The notes under the pieces are model-generated. The model saw nothing but the letters and a program-made list of their open reading frames with translations, did no database searches and was not told the origin of the DNA. A stretch of DNA of 64,000 nt, taken from positions 37,317 to 101,316 of the forward strand of contig JAFQBM010000041.1 of NCBI GenBank assembly GCA_017399685.1, read 5' to 3'. This DNA comes from Lachnospiraceae bacterium. Its GTDB lineage: Bacteria > Bacillota > Clostridia > Lachnospirales > Lachnospiraceae. How positions within the stretch are numbered: the first letter of the stretch is position 1; each line of letters opens with the position of its first letter. Both the position numbers and the translations under genes were made by a program. Of the stretch, positions 24,916 through 33,660 are shown piece after piece.

Positions 24916-26223
24916 ATGGAAGTTTATATTTGCTATTCCTTTTTATATCTAATTGAAGCTTTGATTCTTTGGCAATATGCCTCGAATCTTTTTCATTCAA
25001 AATACAAACGTTGGTGTGAGGGAATTACTTTAGCCTGCATCTACACTGTATTACTCTTTATTTTTATTAAGCAGGATTTTTTAATTAATGTCCTTACTTT
25101 TCTTTTGGGTAATTTCTTATTTTTGATTATCATGTATCAAATGAAATGGACTTCTGCTCTTTTTCATGCGTTTATAACAACTGTGATTATGGTAACAAGC
25201 GAACTTATGGTATTTTCTGCTATGTCCCATGTTGCTCCAGATTTCTTTGCAGAAAGAACCTATTTTAGAAATCTGATGATTCTTTCCGTCTTCAGCAAAA
25301 CCATATATTTTCTAGTATTATATTTTCTTTCCCGCCTTTTTAGGGAAAGGAAGGAACATAAAATTCCCCATGATAAAACCTCACTCATCCTTACCATAAT
25401 GCCAATTGCATCTTTATGCATACTAATGACCCTCTATTTTATCTGCCTAAAGGCTGAATTATCTGTACTTCTTGATTGGATGATTTCTATTAGTGCAATC
25501 CTTGTATTACTGATTAACATTTTTATTTTTTCATTAAATAACTATACTCAAAGAAAAAATATAGAATTTACAGAAATGCAGTTGTTGCTACAGAAGGAGT
25601 ATGATGCATCCCAATACTATAAAATGTTATTGCAGCAAAACGAAAATCAAAACATCATCATTCACGATATAAAAAATCATCTGCAATCCATTGCATCACT
25701 GAATCAACAAGGAGAATCGGACAAAATTAATGCCTATATCCAGCATATTATTGAATCTTCAAATTTAAATGGCTCTATAAAGGTTTGTGATAACGATCTT
25801 TTAAATGCTATTCTTTGCCGATACCTTACCCAATGTCAGGAACATGATATTTCTTTCCGCACAGATATTCGAAGTGGTACCGCTGATTTCATTGACACTC
25901 AGGATCTTACTACCTTATTTTGTAATCTTTTGGATAACGCTATAGAATCTGCTATTAAAATGCCGAATTCCTTTATTGAACTTCATATGAGCGATAAACA
26001 AAATACTACTCTTACTTTGATTACCATGACAAATTCCTGTAGAAGAAATCCTTTTTCCTCTAATTCAAAACGACTGGTATCCAATAAAAGTAATCCCTTG
26101 CGTCATGGTTTTGGTATGAAAAGCATAGAAAGAGTAATTGCTAAATATCAAGGTTATATGAAGATTTATTATGACGAAGAAACCCTTACTTTCCATACCA
26201 TTATTACCTTAACTCATCCTTAA
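24916..26223 (+). CDS. agrC: AgrC-like sensor histidine kinase
   Basis: 435 residues from ATG 24916, which follows GAGGTGA at good spacing; a GTG at 24907 overlapping the regulator stop is the alternative. The N-terminal ~210 residues form six or seven membrane helices, the expected peptide receptor. The phosphoacceptor segment IIHDIKNHLQSIASL and an ATPase domain with LLDNAIESAIK (N-box) and HGFGMKSIERVI (G-box) follow. It should detect the AgrD-derived peptide and phosphorylate the adjacent regulator. No terminator was found in the 64 bp before the convergent gene. Confidence 0.92.
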   Translation: MEVYICYSFLYLIEALILWQYASNLFHSKYKRWCEGITLACIYTVLLFIFIKQDFLINVLTFLLGNFLFLIIMYQMKWTSALFHAFITTVIMVTSELMVFSAMSHVAPDFFAERTYFRNLMILSVFSKTIYFLVLYFLSRLFRERKEHKIPHDKTSLILTIMPIASLCILMTLYFICLKAELSVLLDWMISISAILVLLINIFIFSLNNYTQRKNIEFTEMQLLLQKEYDASQYYKMLLQQNENQNIIIHDIKNHLQSIASLNQQGESDKINAYIQHIIESSNLNGSIKVCDNDLLNAILCRYLTQCQEHDISFRTDIRSGTADFIDTQDLTTLFCNLLDNAIESAIKMPNSFIELHMSDKQNTTLTLITMTNSCRRNPFSSNSKRLVSNKSNPLRHGFGMKSIERVIAKYQGYMKIYYDEETLTFHTIITLTHP

Positions 26224-26287
26224 GAAGTTTAGTTGAACTTATTTCTGGCTGCAAAATTTCGAAACTTTATCACAATAGCTCCCTGCT

Positions 26288-28036
26288 TTACCCTAATGTA
26301 AGATTCAAATAGCCCTTTTTCTCTGCCCAGACAATACTTTTAGGAAGCAATATCATACCACCTGTATTCGAGGAATAAGCTTTGCTTACTCCTATGCTCT
26401 GCATAATTTCAGGAAGAATCAGCCTTAATTCTTCTTCCTGCATGGTAGTTTCCACAATGCAAAGCTTTTCCTCCTCGATACGGTACATAAGAATTTCAAC
26501 TCTCTCACCACAGGTTAGCTTCCATGCTTGCCCACCACAAAAAACATTTTCATCCAAGGCATACTGAATTCCTGCCTCATCCCATTCCACATAGCCTTCT
26601 GCTGCAAAATAAACATCCCTTAAGCGTTTATAGTCTGCTGCCTTTATGCTTTCTAACTCCCATTTTCCAATGTTTCCTTCCAGCATTGGATTTACATTTC
26701 CTTTTTTCCAATCAGGAGAACCTTCGTAAATCCAACAGGGGCTTGGATCAAAACCTTTCTCAAATCCAAGGCCGGCATAATACCTTTCCATTGTCTCATC
26801 AGCCGGCTGCAAAATCAAAGGTTCCATATATTTTTCTGCCCCATACTTTATAATTTCTTTGGCATAACCTTTTCCCCTATAATTCGGTAAAGTACCAACT
26901 GCATAAACATAACGTGCAGCTACCGGTTCTCCATTTATCAACACTTGCACCGGCAAAAAACTTGCCATAGAAACCGGCTTTCCAGCTTCAAAGATTACCA
27001 ACATAGTTTCTTCCTTAAAACGCTGGTTAAGGTACATCTGAATATACTCCTTAGAATCTCCAAAGCACTGTTGCCAAATAGCAGTTATGTGTTCCTTATC
27101 GTTCTCATTGGCATACACCACATGGCTTTCCATAGCATTGTATTTCTTTAACAAAACATCCGGATAATAGGACATCTTTGCTTTACGAAGAGTCAAATCC
27201 CCGGTATCTTCTTCACGATTTACATAAACAAAGTTCTGTCCTTCATGTAATACAAATTGCTGATTTATCATAGGATATGCACCCTGTAATTCAGGAAATG
27301 CTTTTTCAAAATGAACCACCATAGTATCAGAATTTAAAGGTTCTCCGATTGTAAAGGCTACAATTTCTCCTTTTTTTCTTAGAACTCCACCAAACAACCC
27401 AAGCTCATCATAGAAAGAAAATGCCTTTTCTAACACTTTTAGTTCCTGCTCCATCTCAAAATTCCATTTGTCTTCTCTTTGTTCCATCCATAACTTTGCC
27501 ATTCTACGGCATCCGTCTATATTTTCTTGGTTCAAAGGTTCATAGTTCCAGTCTTCCTCATCTTTAAATCGTGCAATGTGATTACGTTTTCCATGCAGTT
27601 TCTTTCCTCTAAGAGTTGTCAGTTTTTCCACTGTATACACATAATCAAAGTCACCTCTATCGCTGTCAATGTCAAATTCACCAGGAAACCATTCTATCAG
27701 TTTTTTTCTCTCCTCTTCTAACACCGGATACATCACCAGCTTGTCTTTATTTGCCGCACAAAGTTCCCGAAGCCATTCTATTACTTTCTTCTTATCACCA
27801 TTTCCAAATGGAAAGGAATACTTAAAATGTTCCTGCTCTTTATATCGAATGATTCCACAGTCAAAGACTTGTCCAACCTCTACCTCATAAACATCACTCC
27901 AAATGAAATTATTGGAAAATGTATATTCACAGGCACCTAACTCTTCTTCTTTCAATTTTTGTGTCATCCACTCCCTGTCTTTCAAAGAAATGGGATGGAA
28001 AATCATGTTGTATTTTTCCAGCATATAAACAACCAT
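26288..28036 (-). CDS. Fusion of an LPG-synthase-like (DUF2156) domain and a GNAT acetyltransferase
   Basis: 582 residues. The N-terminal half (FIWSDVYEVEVGQVFDCGII, KLHGKRNHIARFK, GEPLNSDTMVVHFEKAF, INREE-like YVNREEDTGDLTLRKAKMSY) matches the phosphatidylglycerol lysyltransferase C-terminal type, a double GNAT fold that uses aminoacyl donors. The second half contains a GNAT core (YVYAVGTLPNYRGKGYAKEI as acyl-CoA binding loop) and a C-terminal Eis/SCP2-like part. Soluble; substrate unknown. The start is uncertain: M1 has AAAGG only 1 nt away, and ATG 28024 or 28006 are alternatives. Confidence 0.82.
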   Translation of the reverse strand: MVVYMLEKYNMIFHPISLKDREWMTQKLKEEELGACEYTFSNNFIWSDVYEVEVGQVFDCGIIRYKEQEHFKYSFPFGNGDKKKVIEWLRELCAANKDKLVMYPVLEEERKKLIEWFPGEFDIDSDRGDFDYVYTVEKLTTLRGKKLHGKRNHIARFKDEEDWNYEPLNQENIDGCRRMAKLWMEQREDKWNFEMEQELKVLEKAFSFYDELGLFGGVLRKKGEIVAFTIGEPLNSDTMVVHFEKAFPELQGAYPMINQQFVLHEGQNFVYVNREEDTGDLTLRKAKMSYYPDVLLKKYNAMESHVVYANENDKEHITAIWQQCFGDSKEYIQMYLNQRFKEETMLVIFEAGKPVSMASFLPVQVLINGEPVAARYVYAVGTLPNYRGKGYAKEIIKYGAEKYMEPLILQPADETMERYYAGLGFEKGFDPSPCWIYEGSPDWKKGNVNPMLEGNIGKWELESIKAADYKRLRDVYFAAEGYVEWDEAGIQYALDENVFCGGQAWKLTCGERVEILMYRIEEEKLCIVETTMQEEELRLILPEIMQSIGVSKAYSSNTGGMILLPKSIVWAEKKGYLNLTLG

Positions 28037-28098
28037 GCCTTTCTCTTAATCTACATACCTTATTAGTATACACCCAAGACATTTTCTTTCCTAATGTT

Positions 28099-29796
28099 TT
28101 ATTCTTCCATTTCTATCTCATCCAAAAATTTTTTTAATTTTTTTCGTCCTTCTTGTATTATTTCCTTGTCATAAGTATCCAACAACATTTCAAATTCAGT
28201 AAGCACACGGTCTATGTCCGCTCTTATCTTTCCCAGACGTTCCGAATACATTCTTTCTGCTCGAAAAATAAGTTGTTTATTTTCCTCCTCTTCTCTTGGT
28301 GGAATTTTAAGATAACTTAGTTCCTCAAAACGCTTTTCAATCTCTTCCTCTGTCCAGTCTATAGCACTGTTTTTGATAATCACTTTTTGTTTTTTTCCTG
28401 TAGATACCGACATCGCAATCACTTCAAGAAGAGAATTTATATCATAAGTATATGTAATCTTCACCTCCTCTTTTCCTGCCTTATTTAAGGGTAAGGGTAC
28501 TTCAATTTTACCTAGAAGAACATTGTCTTTGGCAGCTCTTTCTTCCCCTTGAAAGATATCAATGGTCATAGAATCCTGATTATCATATATCGTGAATAAG
28601 CTAATGGTTCTGCTGGCTGGAATAGTAGTATTTCTTTCAATAATTGGCTCATAAAAGTTTGACTCATACTTTTGAGTGTAAGAATTCCACCTGCTTATAG
28701 AAGTCCCCAGTGTAAATGGACATACATCGGTTAAAATTACTTCTTTCAGTTCACTTTTCCTTTCCTTTAATGCAGCATGGCATGCCGCTCCGAGGGCTAC
28801 TGCCTCATCCGGATTCATGCTTGTTTCCGGTAATTTTGAAAACAAATTTAAAACTAATTTTCGTACCATTCTCAACCTGGTAGAACCACCAACTAATACT
28901 ATCTGGTCAATATCATCCGTTTCAATTTCTGCATCCCGCAAAGCATTCTGCACCGGTTTACGCAATCGCATAAGCAAAGATTTACACGCCTGCTCATAGT
29001 CCTCTATAGAGACTGACATTTCCAGAATTTTCTCTTCCACCTTACATTTCATAACTACTGCATCTTCATATTCAAATTCTAGTTTTGCCTTCTCAGCCTG
29101 TTTGAACATATGCGAAAGAATTTTATCTCCTAATATACTTTCCTCTAATCCATGATGTTCTAAAAACATCTTATATAAGACTCTGGTAAAATCTTCTCCT
29201 CCAAGATAATTATCTCCTGCAACTGACCTTACTTCCATGACTTTTCCAATAAGTTCTAGTATAGAAACATCAAACGTTCCACCCCCCAAATCAAACACAA
29301 GATAATTAGCATTTTTCGCATTCTTTTCAAGTAAGCCATAGGAAAGTGCAGCTGCGGTGGGTTCGCTTATGATTCTTTCTACTTTAAATCCTGCCATTTC
29401 TCCTGCTATTTTGGTGGCTTTACGCTGAAGGTCATTAAAATATGCAGGAACCGAAATAACAGCTTCTGTGACTTCCTGTCCAAGATAGATTTCCGCATCT
29501 TCTTTTAAGGCTTTTAGCACAAAAGAAGATAGTTCCTCTGGTCTAAAATATCTGCTTCCCAAAAAAAATTCCTTCCTGGTTCCCATAAAACGTTTAAATA
29601 CATCTGCTGTTTGATGAGGATAGGCTATCTTTCTTTCCTTTGCCGTCTGCCCCACATAAATAATTCCATTGTTATCAATGCTGACCACAGAAGGAGTAAG
29701 ATAGGTTCCTAAACGATTTGGAATTATCTTCACACCCTCCTGATCATAACAAGCTGCCAAACTATTAGTGGTTCCTAAATCAATTCCTATTATCAT
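28099..29796 (-). CDS. hscC: HscC-like Hsp70 chaperone
   Basis: 565 residues. Hsp70 ATPase domain: IIGIDLGTTNSLAA, phosphate loop VFDLGGGTFDVSIL and adenosine motif IVLVGGSTRLRMVRK. The substrate-binding domain is shorter than in DnaK and the lid is a charged helix (EEEENKQLIFRAERMYSERL), so total length is below that of DnaK. The HscC type is favoured because the gene follows a J-like protein gene. ATG 29796 lies 9 nt after GAGG; a GTG at 29805 overlapping the upstream stop is less likely. The two genes are translationally coupled. Confidence 0.88.
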   Translation of the reverse strand: MIIGIDLGTTNSLAACYDQEGVKIIPNRLGTYLTPSVVSIDNNGIIYVGQTAKERKIAYPHQTADVFKRFMGTRKEFFLGSRYFRPEELSSFVLKALKEDAEIYLGQEVTEAVISVPAYFNDLQRKATKIAGEMAGFKVERIISEPTAAALSYGLLEKNAKNANYLVFDLGGGTFDVSILELIGKVMEVRSVAGDNYLGGEDFTRVLYKMFLEHHGLEESILGDKILSHMFKQAEKAKLEFEYEDAVVMKCKVEEKILEMSVSIEDYEQACKSLLMRLRKPVQNALRDAEIETDDIDQIVLVGGSTRLRMVRKLVLNLFSKLPETSMNPDEAVALGAACHAALKERKSELKEVILTDVCPFTLGTSISRWNSYTQKYESNFYEPIIERNTTIPASRTISLFTIYDNQDSMTIDIFQGEERAAKDNVLLGKIEVPLPLNKAGKEEVKITYTYDINSLLEVIAMSVSTGKKQKVIIKNSAIDWTEEEIEKRFEELSYLKIPPREEEENKQLIFRAERMYSERLGKIRADIDRVLTEFEMLLDTYDKEIIQEGRKKLKKFLDEIEMEE

Positions 29797-29801
29797 ATTC
29801 C

Positions 29802-32800
29802 TCACCCTCTTTTCTTTTCTTCCATCTCCATACGTTCCATAACCTTTTTCAGTTCCAGTTCATGTTCCCCATCTTCATAGGCAGTCGCAAATGCCTCCCT
29901 TGCTTTCTTTGCCTCTCCCAATTTTTCATAAACCATACCCAATCCATAATAACCATGAACACACTTTTTATAAGTGCAGCTATAACAACGGTAGGAGCAG
30001 TTTACAGCCTCCTCATAGTATTTTAAAGCACCCTCATAATCCTCTAAGAGACAACAAAATTCTCCCAGAAAACAATTCATCAATGGTTTTGTAAGCCTTC
30101 GTATTTCCGGTCTATGAAGAAAATCTTCTTTTCGTAGCATTAAGGTTTTCTTTGCCTCTTCTTTCTTCCCGATTCTCACCATGGAATCATACCATTTAAA
30201 ATAATAATTTTCCATTCTTCCATTGTCACAAATAAAATCCTGATTTTTCAGTTCTATGTCTATGGCATTCTGAAATTCCCGGGCAGCTTTTTCATATTCT
30301 TCCATTCCATAATAATAATATCCCATTACCATATAATATTCAGAATCCTCTGTGAACGAATCAGAATGAATGGCAAATCCACCATCACCAAATTTAATTT
30401 TCGTACTTTGCACTTCTTTGTTGATGTACTCAATATATGGCTTCATTTTTTCATATTTCCCTAAATTAAAGTAATCATACGCAATATTCATATGATATTG
30501 GAATTTATCGTAACTTCCCTCTTCACTTCTTTCTATTAATTTCTTTATAACTTCAATGGCTTTTTCAAATTGGGATGTCTCTTCGTAATAATAAAGTTCT
30601 AATTCATAGGTATTGTCTAAATCGGGGTACTTCCATTTTAAATATGACAACGTATCCTCCGCTTTTTCATACTCATTTCGAATCAAATATACCTGAAGAT
30701 ATAAATTATAATATTTTCGGAAACAGTTTTCCTCTTCTATTCTATATTGGTCCAATTTCTGCAATAACTTATCCAATTGATTCGAAGGAATGTATATCTG
30801 AGCGTAGTTTTCCATAAAATACCACGCATCTGCCTTTGAGCGAATCAATTTCATTCCATCATCTAAATACTGTTCTGCCAGTTTAAAATTACAAGGTTCG
30901 GTCTCTGCCAAACGCCAGTATACAAAGGCATCCGGAAATCTTTCCTCCTGCATCAGAAGATATTTTTTAGAATTCTCCATATCATCAATATGGTCATATA
31001 TCGTACCAATTCTTCCGCACACATTATATTCACCACTTACATCTTTATCCACAAAGGGCTTTAAGGTTTCAATTGCCTCTTCATACTGCAGATTATTTTT
31101 GTAAATAGCATGCAAAAAAAGACCAAGAAACATAGCATCTGGCGTCTGCTCCAAGGCTTTTTTTAACTCTTGGACATAATATTCCCTTTTGATATCCGTG
31201 AAATCAAATTTTCCTATGATATCCATTCTTCTTTCCAAAAAATAAGGGTAGAAATAATTCCATTTTACCTTCTGAAACATCAAATCTCCATTTTCTACCT
31301 CTTGCTTAGAACCTGTTACATCTGCCGTGCCATTATTCTTCGCAAATTCTTCATACAGATAAAGAGCATAATAATAAAGCCCTGATTCAAAAGCATTATC
31401 CACTTCTTCTTTCGTAGCCTTTTGTAATTCTTCTGCCAACTTTCTTATTGGCTTAAGTTCCTCTTCTTTCTCTATCATTGTGATGAGTTGGATACATTGA
31501 AAATCCAGCTTTAGATAGATTCTATCTTGATACTCTTTCCTTATTTTATCTGTTTCTTCCAATCCCTCATTGATACATCTTCCAATATCCTCAGCGAAAA
31601 ACATATACGGTACAACCCTTGCATAGTTTGGATATTTTTGATGTATTTTCTTCAATTCCCAGATTTCATCGCCAATGACACTTACCTTATAATGAATGTA
31701 CTTTTTCCCCTGCAGTCTTTCCATCTGTACCTCAAGATAATCCGGTTCTATTTCAAGAATGGTAGAGAGCAGATTCAAATATTCATCATATTTATATTGT
31801 TGAAGCAAAATATCTGCCTTTTGCTTTAAATATAATGTATTTTCCTTGTCATCTTCCAGTAATTCTTCTATATATTTTAATGCCAGATCATACTTTTCTT
31901 CTCCGCAATATAATCTGCACCATAAAAGTTTACTCTCATGATCTGAAAGAGTCAGATTTTCCATTATCTCTCTAGTTTTCTTCCAGTTTCCTTTTCTTAA
32001 ATATGCTTCTGCTAATGCTACAACATATTTGGGAGAGGCGTTCTTTTTTCCTCTTTTCTTTTCCCGTAATAAAAGCTCATCCATAGCTTCTTTTAAAAAA
32101 TCCTGAATTCTGTCATCCTGTTTGTTTATATTTTGAAGTCGAAGTCCTATATGTATGGCATCTTCTATGTTTCCTTTTTCCATTTCCTCATCGCACAAAG
32201 CTTTATAAATTTCATAATCTTTGTTGCCATATGTTACAGCCTTCTTTAAAGCATCTTTTTCTTCCTCAAAACATTTTGTAAGTTTAAAAAGCCTTGCCTG
32301 TAATACATAAGCGGAAGCAAGAATCTTTTTTTCCTTCTTATGTTTTATTAATAAAGTTTCAATTCCTCGGCGTACTTCATCATATTTTCCCATACGAAGA
32401 CAAAGTTCCAGCTTCATAAATTCTAAGTTAGAATTATAAACTCCTATTTTCTCTACGTTTTCTATCTTTATAAGGATGTCTTGCAAATCATTACATCTTT
32501 GAGGAGCCTTACCCATTTCATCATTTTCCTCGATAAATTCAACTCTTTGCTTAATGTTCAAATATTCTTTTATAAATAAATCTACATCCTGCCCCTTTTT
32601 CCAAACAAGTGCAGAATAGTCTAATTCATCTTCATTTCCTAAAATATATTCATTTAGCTCATCAAATTCGATATAAGTATATTCATTATTCAGCTTGTCA
32701 AAAATGACATATTCTGCATTGCTGAATACATAATCAGAATTATAATCAAAATATAAAATTGAAAACTCATCAAACAATTCCACCAACAGTTTTCTAACTA

Positions 32801-33359
32801 TAACGGGAAGATGACATTTTTCCTCTTCGTTACATTGAAGCAAAAATTCCACCAAACGAAACTGTGCCATTTTATATGCTTCAATGCCCATATGTATGGT
32901 AGAAGCCAATAACTTTTCCCAGTTTTGCGGATTTATTCTCTTTCCAAAGTCAGCATAGATATCTTTTAATTCCCGAAACCATCTATCGGTTTCCTTCTCC
33001 AAGATTTTGTATTCTCTCTCATCTTCCTCAAAATCTTCCTCCCATAACACTTCATTCCACTTAGATTCTGTTTTCTCTAAAACCTCATCGGATTCTTTCT
33101 TCTCTTCTGGTTCTTTCCCGTTATCATCCATGGAAAACACCGACTCGTTTTCGCTCTGAAGTTCTTTTTCCCCATATAACATTTTTTGGTTCTTATTATT
33201 TTTTGCATACTCTAAAGCAGCATCATATGCTTCCCTTAAACGCATAAATCCTTCTTGGTCTATCTCCGGATTTACCTTAGGTAACTGCTTTAGATATGCC
33301 TCTCGGATCACTGTTTTACTTGTACTTGGTTCTATCCCAAGAACCTCCCAATATTTCAT
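29802..33359 (-). CDS. Large J-domain-like and TPR-repeat protein
   Basis: 1185 residues from ATG 33359, which follows AAGGAG. The first 50 residues form a J-like domain (MKYWEVLGIEPS, REAYLKQLPKVNPEIDQEGF, LREAYDAALEYA). The essential HPD loop is replaced by NPE at residues 30-32. The rest is a long helical array of tetratricopeptide-type repeats (for example YDEVRRGIETLLIKHKK and EGALKYYEEAVNCS). Its stop codon overlaps the start of the Hsp70 gene, which makes it the likely partner. Stimulation of ATPase by a non-HPD loop would be unusual. Clients unknown; no signal peptide. Confidence 0.85.
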   Translation of the reverse strand: MKYWEVLGIEPSTSKTVIREAYLKQLPKVNPEIDQEGFMRLREAYDAALEYAKNNKNQKMLYGEKELQSENESVFSMDDNGKEPEEKKESDEVLEKTESKWNEVLWEEDFEEDEREYKILEKETDRWFRELKDIYADFGKRINPQNWEKLLASTIHMGIEAYKMAQFRLVEFLLQCNEEEKCHLPVIVRKLLVELFDEFSILYFDYNSDYVFSNAEYVIFDKLNNEYTYIEFDELNEYILGNEDELDYSALVWKKGQDVDLFIKEYLNIKQRVEFIEENDEMGKAPQRCNDLQDILIKIENVEKIGVYNSNLEFMKLELCLRMGKYDEVRRGIETLLIKHKKEKKILASAYVLQARLFKLTKCFEEEKDALKKAVTYGNKDYEIYKALCDEEMEKGNIEDAIHIGLRLQNINKQDDRIQDFLKEAMDELLLREKKRGKKNASPKYVVALAEAYLRKGNWKKTREIMENLTLSDHESKLLWCRLYCGEEKYDLALKYIEELLEDDKENTLYLKQKADILLQQYKYDEYLNLLSTILEIEPDYLEVQMERLQGKKYIHYKVSVIGDEIWELKKIHQKYPNYARVVPYMFFAEDIGRCINEGLEETDKIRKEYQDRIYLKLDFQCIQLITMIEKEEELKPIRKLAEELQKATKEEVDNAFESGLYYYALYLYEEFAKNNGTADVTGSKQEVENGDLMFQKVKWNYFYPYFLERRMDIIGKFDFTDIKREYYVQELKKALEQTPDAMFLGLFLHAIYKNNLQYEEAIETLKPFVDKDVSGEYNVCGRIGTIYDHIDDMENSKKYLLMQEERFPDAFVYWRLAETEPCNFKLAEQYLDDGMKLIRSKADAWYFMENYAQIYIPSNQLDKLLQKLDQYRIEEENCFRKYYNLYLQVYLIRNEYEKAEDTLSYLKWKYPDLDNTYELELYYYEETSQFEKAIEVIKKLIERSEEGSYDKFQYHMNIAYDYFNLGKYEKMKPYIEYINKEVQSTKIKFGDGGFAIHSDSFTEDSEYYMVMGYYYYGMEEYEKAAREFQNAIDIELKNQDFICDNGRMENYYFKWYDSMVRIGKKEEAKKTLMLRKEDFLHRPEIRRLTKPLMNCFLGEFCCLLEDYEGALKYYEEAVNCSYRCYSCTYKKCVHGYYGLGMVYEKLGEAKKAREAFATAYEDGEHELELKKVMERMEMEEKKRG

Positions 33360-33551
33360 AATACCACTCTCCTTATTCTTAACTATACCAATTTTACAAT
33401 CCAAAAAACTCTCTTGGTTGCATTTCATTCAAATGGGTTTTCCATGCCAGTTTCAGTTTATCATAACCTTACTTTCCATTCAATAAAACATTTTTCTTCC
33501 ATTTCTTATACCTACTTCTCAAATATAACCATTTACACATGAACATTTTCT

Positions 33552-33611
33552 GTGAATTTTCTGGCACAAAGTAAATCCATCCATTCCTGACATCATATCT
33601 TGTTGTTTGAT
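33552..33611 (-). pseudogene. Scrap of a response-regulator receiver domain
   Basis: The minus-strand frame reads IKQQDMMSGMDGFTLCQKIH, matching the phosphorylation-site region of OmpR-type receivers (D-x-M-x-P-GMDGF-x-x-C-x-KI), and ends shortly after. The rest of 33360-33660 holds nothing else recognisable. Too short to be functional. Confidence 0.4.
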
Positions 33612-33660
33612 TATTAGTTTTTCATAGTTTTCCTGTTTTTTATCTTTCTTTTTTTCTAAT

